A stretch of 5,421 nucleotides of DNA, taken from assembly GCA_029243845.1 (NCBI GenBank), contig JAQWRF010000376.1, positions 1 through 5,421 of the forward strand, read 5' to 3'. Source of the DNA: Planctomycetota bacterium (GTDB taxonomy: Bacteria; Planctomycetota; UBA1135). Made by a program: the position numbers and the translations under genes. Within the stretch, counting starts at the first letter, position 1, and each line of letters starts with the position of its first letter. The notes under the pieces are model-generated. The model saw only the letters and a program-made list of their open reading frames with translations, had not been told where the DNA came from and did not search any database. This document shows, piece by piece, positions 1-5,421 of the stretch.

Positions 1-19
1 AAATACGTCGATAAATCAG

Positions 20-24
20 TGATG
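20..24 (+). other. Possible TGATG stop/start junction with an upstream gene
   Basis: TGA at 20-22 shares its last base with the ATG at 22-24. Read in frame 2, bases 2-22 give N-T-S-I-N-Q-stop, which could be the end of an upstream gene translationally coupled to the HD-GYP gene. This would explain the lack of a clear Shine-Dalgarno and would favour the ATG at 22. Only six codons are visible, and another frame also has a stop (TAA at 12-14), so this is a suggestion only. Confidence 0.25.
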
Positions 25-1356
25 ACTTCATCGTTTCGACCAGTAGCTGAGAGCGACGGTTCTGCAAAACCATTTGTGGCGCGCCGTGGCATCAGCTTTG
101 CCCTCCAGGTGGCTTTTTTAGCAGCTTTGACAGCGTGGGTAGTAGTGTATTTGAGTGCGCGCGCCATCGAAAAAGAACAGCAACGGATTTTCGTTGCTGA
201 ACAGCAGGAAGCCCTACAACCGCAACTACAACTCCTAGCTGACGACATATCTCAATTCCTAGACACGGGTCAAGAATTACGTGTACAGGAAATAATTAGG
301 ACGAGCTTCATTGCCCCAAACATTGTGTTACTCAATGCCAGTCAGCAGCCCTGGGAATTTAATGCGAGTAGAGACATAGCCTTACCAAAATTAGCGAACA
401 ATGAGTACCAACTCAGCGCAGAGGTTAAAGGGGCACGCATAACTTTGGGAACATTAATCATGCGCGCCGAGTTGCCAATCGCACCATGGATGGCGATGGT
501 ATCTTCATTTAGTTTGGTGATAGCGGGTGGCGCCGGAATACTTTGCTTCTTGTATATGCGATTTGCATTGCGTGGCTTAAATAGCATTCACAATTTGATC
601 GACCAAATGCGTAAAGGAGATTACTCTGGACGCACAGCCCAAGTTGGCTGTTCGCAAGTCCGTCAGGTTATTGATCACCTACACGCGGCACTCGGAGAAA
701 TGACGACGTCGACCGATCATTCACGGAAGATTTATTTAGAAACAGCGATCGCCCTGAGTAAGACGATTGAAGCCAAGGATAGGTACACCAGTGGTCACAG
801 CCAGCGCGTTGCCGTTTATTCTGTTGAAATGGGTAAGCGATTGGGCTTTGACGACGAGCGCATGGAAACTCTGCGCATCGGTGCACTGCTGCACGACATC
901 GGGAAAGTTGCAGTACCCGATGACATCCTGCTTAAGCCAAGCGCGCTTGACGACGATGAGTTTACGATTATGAAACGCCACCCACTTGCTGGCGACCGAA
1001 TTCTTGCTGCGCTGCCAGGTATGCGCGACATGGCGGACATCGCGCGCTCGCATCACGAGCGGTGGGACGGTCGTGGTTACCCAAGTGGCATCGCTGGTGA
1101 CGCCATACCGCTCGAAGGTCGCATCGTTGCTATTGCCGACGCCTACGACGCGATGGTGACTAAACGCTCTTATAAATCGGCTATGCCGCTTGAGAAAGCC
1201 CTAACTATCATCGAGAAGGACGGAGGGAGCCATTTCGATCCTTATTTGTCGAAGATATTTGTGACTATGAAGCGTAATGGGCAAGGATACAAAGCTTGTA
1301 AGCCTAAACTGTTTGACCTTAGCACTGTGCGCAACGAAAATATGGGACGCTCTTAA
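22..1356 (+). CDS. Membrane-bound HD-GYP domain protein, probable cyclic-di-GMP phosphodiesterase with extracytoplasmic sensor region
   Basis: Probable inner-membrane signalling enzyme that hydrolyses cyclic di-GMP. Numbering from the ATG at 22 (444 residues): a short cytoplasmic N-terminus, membrane helix about 23-46, extracytoplasmic region about 50-154, second helix about 154-179, a HAMP-like linker about 181-227, then the HD-GYP domain about 238-418. Visible catalytic features are E250 and H259 (GHSQRV), HDIGK with H291, D292 and K295, H320 (KRHP), H344-H345 in HHERWDGRGYP, and D373 in ADAYDAM; a SHFDP motif follows. The GYP loop is intact, so activity is likely. Cyclic di-GMP as substrate is family knowledge; some HD-GYP proteins act on cGAMP. 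The sensor region looks like a small PAS-like fold (CHASE8 or sCache type) but I cannot assign it. Start: a GTG at 19 is also possible, and the frame stays open to base 1, so a start outside the window cannot be excluded. No clear Shine-Dalgarno is seen. Twelve bases separate it from pepP. Confidence 0.9.
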   Translation: MTSSFRPVAESDGSAKPFVARRGISFALQVAFLAALTAWVVVYLSARAIEKEQQRIFVAEQQEALQPQLQLLADDISQFLDTGQELRVQEIIRTSFIAPNIVLLNASQQPWEFNASRDIALPKLANNEYQLSAEVKGARITLGTLIMRAELPIAPWMAMVSSFSLVIAGGAGILCFLYMRFALRGLNSIHNLIDQMRKGDYSGRTAQVGCSQVRQVIDHLHAALGEMTTSTDHSRKIYLETAIALSKTIEAKDRYTSGHSQRVAVYSVEMGKRLGFDDERMETLRIGALLHDIGKVAVPDDILLKPSALDDDEFTIMKRHPLAGDRILAALPGMRDMADIARSHHERWDGRGYPSGIAGDAIPLEGRIVAIADAYDAMVTKRSYKSAMPLEKALTIIEKDGGSHFDPYLSKIFVTMKRNGQGYKACKPKLFDLSTVRNENMGRS

Positions 1357-1359
1357 GAG
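1355..1359 (+). promoter_or_regulatory. Weak candidate ribosome binding site for pepP
   Basis: AAGAG, a partial match to AAGGAG, lies nine bases before the pepP ATG at 1369 and overlaps the TAA of the HD-GYP gene. It is the only purine-rich candidate in the 12-bp gap. The match is short, so translation of pepP may rely partly on coupling to the preceding gene. Confidence 0.3.
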
Positions 1360-1368
1360 CCTCTCCCT

Positions 1369-2673
1369 ATGTTCACCGCCAACCGTAAAAAATTCTTCGC
1401 GCAAATGCAAGATGGCGATGTCGCCATTTTCGCTGGCGCATCTCATGTCACGCGTAACCACGATGTCGATTTCCGTTTTCGCCAGTCATCGTCGTTTTGG
1501 TATTTAACGGGTTGCCACGAAGCCGACGCCTGCTTGATACTGGCTAAGGGCATTACTGGTATCGATGAAGAATGCCTGTTTGTGCTCCCTAAAGATCCTT
1601 TGCAAGAAACGTGGCATGGCCGCCGACTTGGCCCGGAAGGCGCGGAAGAAAAGTTGGATTTCGAAAACGCTGATGTCAACGACGAATTTGATGGTGCAGC
1701 GATGGAAGCTATTACAGCTGCGAAGCGCTTATGGCATTCTGTTGGCAGCAACGATGAGCTAGATGCACTGGTCGCCGAGTGTTGCGCTACCTTGCGTGCA
1801 AAGTCGCGCTTGGGCGAGCAGGCGCCGGAAGTTATTGTCGATCACGCGCCAGTGATTAACGCAATGCGTCTGATAAAAAGTGAAGACGAGATCACACTGA
1901 TGTTGGCCGCGGCTAACATCTCGGCTGAAGCCCACAGTGTGGCAATGAGTCAAGCACAGCCTGGTATGCGTGAGTACGAAATTGAGGCTATGTTGCATCA
2001 TTACTTCCGCGCCCATGGCAGCCACGCCGATGGCTGGGCATACCCGTCTATTGTGGCCGGTGGCGAAAATGCATGCATCTTACATTACACCGAAAACGAC
2101 CAATTGCTGGGTGACGGCGACTTGCTCTTGATTGATGCCGGTGCCGAATATCAAGGCTATGCAGCCGACATCACCCGCACCTTCCCAATTAATTCTAAAT
2201 TCAGTCCTGCTCAGCGCGATGTCTACCAAGTAGTTCTCGATGCGCAAAGAGCTACTATCGAGAATTGTCAAATCGGTAATAGCTTTCATAGCGGGCACGA
2301 TATCGCGTCCAAAGTATTGGCGCAGGGCCTGATCGATTTGAAAATTATTGGAGGCACGCTTGAAGATTGCCTAGAAGAACAGAGCTATAAAAGATTTACG
2401 ATACATAACACTTCGCATTGGTTGGGTCTAGACGTGCACGATTGCGGAGAGTATTATCTCGACGGCAATTCGCGCCCGCTCGAAGCAGGTATGGTGATGA
2501 CAGTCGAGCCTGGGCTATACTTCTCGCCTACCGACGAAATGGTGCCAGAACAATTCAGAGGCATCGGCGTTCGCATTGAAGATGATGTTCACATTACTAA
2601 AGAGGGGCCGCAGATCTTAAGTGAAGGCGTGCCTAAAGAAATTGAAGATGTCGAGCAACAGTGCTCTGGTTAA
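1369..2673 (+). CDS. pepP: Xaa-Pro aminopeptidase (aminopeptidase P, M24B family)
   Basis: Cytoplasmic dinuclear-metal (usually Mn) peptidase that removes the N-terminal residue from peptides with proline in second position. At 434 residues it is close to E. coli PepP (441). Residues 1-130 form the AMP_N domain (RQSSSFWYLTG, WHGRRLGPEG); the pita-bread catalytic domain spans about 165-425. All five metal ligands are visible: D256 (LIDAG), D267 (ADITRTFP), H350 (TSHWLGLDVHD), E380 (TVEPGLY) and E404 (VRIEDD). Supporting active-site residues H239 (ILHYTEN), H346, H357 and R402 are also present, each aligning with the E. coli enzyme at a small constant offset. One minor change: the usual HG before TSHW or LSHW reads HN here. 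The start is well fixed: an in-frame TAA lies only four codons upstream, and the next Met is inside the conserved N-terminus. It ends in TAA followed directly by TAG. The usual gammaproteobacterial neighbours (ubiH, ubiI, yecA-like gene) are absent from this window. Confidence 0.96.
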   Translation: MFTANRKKFFAQMQDGDVAIFAGASHVTRNHDVDFRFRQSSSFWYLTGCHEADACLILAKGITGIDEECLFVLPKDPLQETWHGRRLGPEGAEEKLDFENADVNDEFDGAAMEAITAAKRLWHSVGSNDELDALVAECCATLRAKSRLGEQAPEVIVDHAPVINAMRLIKSEDEITLMLAAANISAEAHSVAMSQAQPGMREYEIEAMLHHYFRAHGSHADGWAYPSIVAGGENACILHYTENDQLLGDGDLLLIDAGAEYQGYAADITRTFPINSKFSPAQRDVYQVVLDAQRATIENCQIGNSFHSGHDIASKVLAQGLIDLKIIGGTLEDCLEEQSYKRFTIHNTSHWLGLDVHDCGEYYLDGNSRPLEAGMVMTVEPGLYFSPTDEMVPEQFRGIGVRIEDDVHITKEGPQILSEGVPKEIEDVEQQCSG

Positions 2674-2679
2674 TAGATA

Positions 2680-3600
2680 ATGACTGCATTAAAACTAAAG
2701 AATTTAGTGAAGCGCTATGGCGACTTCACCGCTGTTAGCGATTTGAGCCTCGAAGTGCCGACGGGATCCATATATGGTTTCTTGGGACCGAATGGTGCGG
2801 GTAAGACCACAACCATTCGCATGATCCTCGATATCGTGAAGCCAAGTAGTGGCGACATCACAATCCTGGGCGCTGACAGCGCAATGGATGTGCGTAATCG
2901 CATTGGTTATCTGCCAGAAGAAAAGGGTTTGTATAAAAAGATGAAAGCGTGGGCTATTATCGCCTATTTCGCTCGGCTCAAGGGCATGCCATCTTCGGAA
3001 GCGAAGACGCGCGCTTTCGAGTTGCTTGAACGCTACGGTTTGGGTGATTTTGCAAATGCAAAAGTGGAGACATTATCGAAAGGCATGGGGCAAAAAGTCC
3101 AAGTTCTAGCCTCTATAGCTCACCGCCCTGATTTCGTGATTCTCGACGAGCCTTTTTCCGGTCTCGACCCATCGAATCAGCAAGTCATGGAGCAAGTGAT
3201 ATCTGATTTAAATAAAGAAGGCGCCACCATTATTTTCTCGACACATGTTATGTCTCATGCCGAGCGTATTTGTGATCGCATTTTGCTCATCGCCTCCGCC
3301 AAGAAAGTTTTCGATGGCACAGTGCAAGAAGCGAAAGATTTGCTGCCACCTCGAGTGCGTGTCACCGGAGATTTCTCGGCAGCACAGCTTATTGAATTAC
3401 CTTCTGTGAATGACTGTAATATCGATGAGGATGGAATGCTAAATATTGACATCTCCAGCGGCTGCACACCGCAACAATTAATGAGCGAGTGTTTTGATGC
3501 GCAGCTCACTCTCGAATCATTCGAATATCGCCAGCCTGATTTGCACGACGTGTTCCTGCATTTGGTCGGTGAAGAAGCTAAAGTCGCAACACTACGTTAA
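2680..3600 (+). CDS. ABC-2 type exporter ATP-binding protein, NatA/YhaQ-like
   Basis: Cytoplasmic ATPase subunit that powers the membrane permease encoded next to it. In 306 residues it shows Walker A GPNGAGKT (36-43), a Q-loop region LPEEKGLY (78-85) with Glu where many ABC proteins have Gln, signature LSKGM (132-136) followed by GQKVQ, Walker B FVILDE (152-157), D-loop SGLD (160-163) and H-loop H189 in STHVM. The LPEE..LY and LSKGM variants are normal for the NatA branch and are not defects. The C-terminal part, about 214-296, looks like DUF4162, ending in the typical PDLHDVFLHLVG pattern. The start is well defined: in-frame TAA and TAG lie at 2671-2676, two codons before the ATG. No Shine-Dalgarno is evident, so coupling to pepP is likely. 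The transported substrate cannot be read from sequence: Na+ is known for Bacillus NatAB, but relatives may export other compounds. The name NatA is a family label only. Confidence 0.94.
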   Translation: MTALKLKNLVKRYGDFTAVSDLSLEVPTGSIYGFLGPNGAGKTTTIRMILDIVKPSSGDITILGADSAMDVRNRIGYLPEEKGLYKKMKAWAIIAYFARLKGMPSSEAKTRAFELLERYGLGDFANAKVETLSKGMGQKVQVLASIAHRPDFVILDEPFSGLDPSNQQVMEQVISDLNKEGATIIFSTHVMSHAERICDRILLIASAKKVFDGTVQEAKDLLPPRVRVTGDFSAAQLIELPSVNDCNIDEDGMLNIDISSGCTPQQLMSECFDAQLTLESFEYRQPDLHDVFLHLVGEEAKVATLR

Positions 3601-3602
3601 TC

Positions 3603-5216
3603 ATGAATAACTCCTTCATCATCGCCGGTCGCGAATACGCCGATAACGCGCGCACCAAAGGCTTCTGGATTAACCTGCTAATGTTTCCGATTATTCTGGT
3701 AGCATCAATAAAAGTACCGCAGTTACTTGAAGAGAAAGCTATTCCGACTCGCGACTATATCTTGATTGATCAATCAGGTGAGTTGGGCGACGTAGTGCAG
3801 CTTGCTGTTGACCGCCAATATGCCGCTAAAGTCGCTGAAGCGCTTTCATCGTATTACATGGCTAACGCCAAGGGCGGCGTCGGCAACGAAATTGATCTTG
3901 AAAAGATGCCTTCCGGTGGTCTTGATGGCATGATGAGTGACTTTCTCGAGCAAGATCCAGGGGCTTTAGACTCCTTGATGCAGCCAGGCGCTATAGATTC
4001 AGCAGTTGCCATGATGCAGTTCGGTCTTAATGATGACGCCCCCGAGTTCGTGGCCCCGCGTCGCCCGTTTTCTAAAGTTGACGTGCCAACGGGCATTATT
4101 TCAGCAACGGAACTAGGAACGATGGACAGTGGCGAAATAGTTTCGCGCTTACGCCCATATTTGTTGGGTGACAAATACTTGACCACCGACGAAAATAAAT
4201 TGTTTGCGGTGATTATTATTCCTCAAGGTGCTGCGGCACAGGTGAAGCGTGGCGGGGCGGCTGGCATGATGCAGCAGCTTGATGAAAAAGACGGCGTGCA
4301 ATTTTGGGCAAAGAACTTGGCCGATATGAGCTTGTCACGAGCTATTTCAAGCGCGCTAAACGAACATTTGCGAACTAACGAATACCAGCGCCTAGGCGTT
4401 GATGAAGAAATAGTTTCGCAGGTTAAATCGACACAGATGCTCTTCACTTCTTTCGACCCAAGCAAAGACGAGGGCGAAGAAAAGGTGAGTATGGCGGATA
4501 CTATCCGACAGTTCGCGCCCCTTGGTTTCGTCTATATGATGTGGATTGCAATCTTTACAGTGGTGAACATGCTGCTGAATAACACTATCGAAGAGAAATC
4601 TAATCGTATTATCGAAGTGCTGTTGTCATCGGCAACACCATGGGAAATCATGAGCGGAAAGCTGATAGGTATTGCCGGTGTTGGCATGACCATGATGGTG
4701 GGCTGGGTGTTGTCCATGATCGGTGTGCTTATGTACATGGCCGGCCCTCAAGTTGAGTGGGCAGCGACGCTACTTGAAGTGATTAGCAATTCAGGCTTGC
4801 TGCCGCTGTTCGGCCTTTACTACTTGTGTGGTTACTTGATTTACTCGGGCTTGTTCTTGGCAATAGGCTCGCTATGCAGCACGATTAAAGAATCGCAAAA
4901 CTTCATGGGTACGGCCACCGTTATCCTAATGGTGCCATTAATGACTATGGTTTTTGTAGCACGTGACCCTAACGGAACTCTTGCCCAGGTGCTTACCTGG
5001 ATACCACTTTATACACCGTTTGTGATGATGAATCGTGCCGCAGCAGATCCACCAGCCTTCGACATGTGGGGCTCGGCAATATTAATGCTTGTCACTATCG
5101 TCACCATGCTGTGGGTGAGCAGCCGCATTTTCAGAATTGGCATTCTGCGTACAGGGCAGCCACCAAAATTAGTTGAGCTATTTAAGAGTTTGACGCAGTC
5201 GCTTAAAAATCAATAA
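3603..5216 (+). CDS. ABC-2 type exporter permease, NatB/YhaP-like, with enlarged extracytoplasmic domain
   Basis: Inner-membrane subunit of the exporter, starting two bases after the ATPase stop. The 537 residues follow the ABC2_membrane_3 layout: a cytoplasmic start (IIAGREYADNARTKGFW), first membrane helix about 21-40, a long extracytoplasmic region about 41-303, then a helical core with segments near 305-326, 352-376, 398-424, 433-453 and 488-508, plus a hydrophobic stretch near 464-476. The cytoplasmic coupling motif between the second and third helices is clear: IEEKSNRIIEVLLSS then MSGKLIG (329-356). Bacillus NatB, about 386 residues, is much shorter; most of the excess lies in the first extracytoplasmic domain, notably a Met-, Gly- and Asp-rich stretch about 85-160. 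The start is the first Met of the family-typical N-terminus; no Shine-Dalgarno is seen, consistent with coupling. Its last 14 bases overlap the 3' end of the minus-strand gene. Substrate unknown; Na+ or an organic compound are both possible. Confidence 0.92.
   Translation: MNNSFIIAGREYADNARTKGFWINLLMFPIILVASIKVPQLLEEKAIPTRDYILIDQSGELGDVVQLAVDRQYAAKVAEALSSYYMANAKGGVGNEIDLEKMPSGGLDGMMSDFLEQDPGALDSLMQPGAIDSAVAMMQFGLNDDAPEFVAPRRPFSKVDVPTGIISATELGTMDSGEIVSRLRPYLLGDKYLTTDENKLFAVIIIPQGAAAQVKRGGAAGMMQQLDEKDGVQFWAKNLADMSLSRAISSALNEHLRTNEYQRLGVDEEIVSQVKSTQMLFTSFDPSKDEGEEKVSMADTIRQFAPLGFVYMMWIAIFTVVNMLLNNTIEEKSNRIIEVLLSSATPWEIMSGKLIGIAGVGMTMMVGWVLSMIGVLMYMAGPQVEWAATLLEVISNSGLLPLFGLYYLCGYLIYSGLFLAIGSLCSTIKESQNFMGTATVILMVPLMTMVFVARDPNGTLAQVLTWIPLYTPFVMMNRAAADPPAFDMWGSAILMLVTIVTMLWVSSRIFRIGILRTGQPPKLVELFKSLTQSLKNQ
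5203..5216. other. Tail-to-tail overlap of two convergent genes
   Basis: The permease stop TAA (5214-5216, plus strand) lies past the stop of the minus-strand gene (TAA at 5205-5203), so the two reading frames share 14 bases. The shared bases encode the final four permease codons before its stop and the last residues L/I-D-F of the opposite protein. No intrinsic terminator is seen on either strand here, so transcripts from both sides probably run into the opposing gene or end by another mechanism. Confidence 0.6.
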
Positions 5217-5421
5217 GGCCGTCGTCGTCATCTTTCTTGTCGCCGCCTTTCTTATCTTCGTCATCTTTGCCGTCTTTACGGTTTTTTGCACGCTCGTCTT
5301 TGAAGTCTTGTATCGCTTGCGCCTTTTGCTCTTCGGTCATCCACAGAGAGTCCCATTTGGCTTGTAGCTTGCGGTCATCTATTTTACCTTCAGCCTTTGT
5401 GACCTTAAATGAACGCTTGTT
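5203..5421 (-). CDS. C-terminal fragment of an unidentified protein with a Lys/Asp-rich tail (5' end outside window)
   Basis: The reverse strand is open from the window edge to a TAA at 5205-5203, giving 72 residues that begin NKRSFKVTKAEG and end DDDDGLIDF. I do not recognise the family. The first 40 residues look like an ordinary folded or helical segment (KLQAKWDSLWMTEEQ), while residues 41-67 (bases 5221-5301) are very charged: 10 Asp, 8 Lys, 2 Glu and 2 Arg out of 27, which suggests a disordered tail ending in a short hydrophobic LIDF. The evidence that it is coding is a stop-free frame with a plausible protein composition and the lack of any plus-strand gene here. An internal ATG at 5340-5338 would give a 45-residue protein, but no ribosome binding site precedes it and the frame continues upstream, so a truncated longer gene is more likely. 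It converges on the permease gene, with a 14-bp overlap. Confidence 0.65.
   Translation of the reverse strand, partial: NKRSFKVTKAEGKIDDRKLQAKWDSLWMTEEQKAQAIQDFKDERAKNRKDGKDDEDKKGGDKKDDDDGLIDF

Larger units (their letters stand above)
22..5216 (+). other. Probable four-gene operon: HD-GYP, pepP, ABC ATPase, ABC permease
   Basis: The four plus-strand genes are separated by 12, 6 and 2 bp. No promoter-like or terminator-like sequence can fit between them, and the last two junctions lack a recognisable Shine-Dalgarno, which points to translational coupling. The promoter is not in the window and may lie upstream of further genes. Internal promoters within coding sequence cannot be excluded by eye. 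Confidence 0.7.

Noticed and set aside
736..1056. Minus-strand open frame of 106 codons
   Set aside because: It lies opposite the conserved HD-GYP catalytic core, and its translation shows no recognisable domain; it is a shadow of the plus-strand gene.
1357..1365. Palindrome GAGCCTCTC-like stretch between the HD-GYP gene and pepP as an operator or terminator
   Set aside because: AGAG-C-CTCT has a one-base centre and no T-run; it is too short to support a regulatory call.
1443..1751. Minus-strand open frame of 102 codons
   Set aside because: It is opposite the conserved AMP_N region of pepP, with no supporting motif or ribosome binding site.
2812..3147. Atypical Q-loop (Glu) and LSKGM signature suggesting an inactive ATPase
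   Set aside because: These variants are usual in the NatA branch, and Walker A, Walker B, D-loop and H-loop are all intact.
3854..4186. Minus-strand open frame of 110 codons
   Set aside because: It lies fully opposite the permease extracytoplasmic domain; its Ser/Pro-rich translation shows no motif, and the plus-strand frame is continuous and family-like.
5182..5206. Inverted repeat TTAAG (5182-5186) and CTTAA (5202-5206) as a terminator
   Set aside because: The stem is only 5 bp, AT-rich and has a 15-base loop, with no proper T-run after it on either strand.
5338..5340. Internal ATG of the minus-strand frame as a small-protein start (45 residues)
   Set aside because: No ribosome binding site precedes it and the frame is open to the window edge, so a truncated longer gene is the simpler reading.

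Overview
The window holds four tightly packed plus-strand genes and the 3' end of a fifth gene on the minus strand. Moderate GC, very short gene spacing and a PepP protein that aligns closely with the E. coli enzyme as I recall it suggest a Gram-negative proteobacterium, probably a gammaproteobacterium. This is inference: the window carries no rRNA or other taxonomic marker.

Layout. (1) 22-1356: a membrane-anchored HD-GYP protein with an extracytoplasmic sensor region between two membrane helices, a degenerate HAMP linker and a complete-looking HD-GYP phosphodiesterase domain. (2) 1369-2673: Xaa-Pro aminopeptidase PepP, with all five metal ligands. (3) 2680-3600: ATPase of a NatA-type ABC-2 exporter. 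(4) 3603-5216: its NatB-type permease, with an enlarged extracytoplasmic domain. (5) 5203-5421, minus strand: the C-terminal 72 residues of an unidentified protein with a Lys/Asp-rich tail; its stop overlaps the permease's stop by 14 bp.

The plus-strand gaps are 12, 6 and 2 bp, with no promoter or terminator visible between genes, so one transcript is likely. A possible upstream gene may end in a TGATG junction at 20-24, so the operon may begin outside the window. The ATPase and permease almost certainly form one exporter. Why a c-di-GMP-type phosphodiesterase and a cytoplasmic proline peptidase travel with it is not clear from sequence; shared transcription does not prove shared function.

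No RNA gene, mobile element, CRISPR array or significant repeat was seen, and no stretch over 300 bases lacks a gene. I found no convincing new system here; the points worth a second look are the gene combination, the permease insertion, the HD-GYP sensor and linker, and the convergent overlap.
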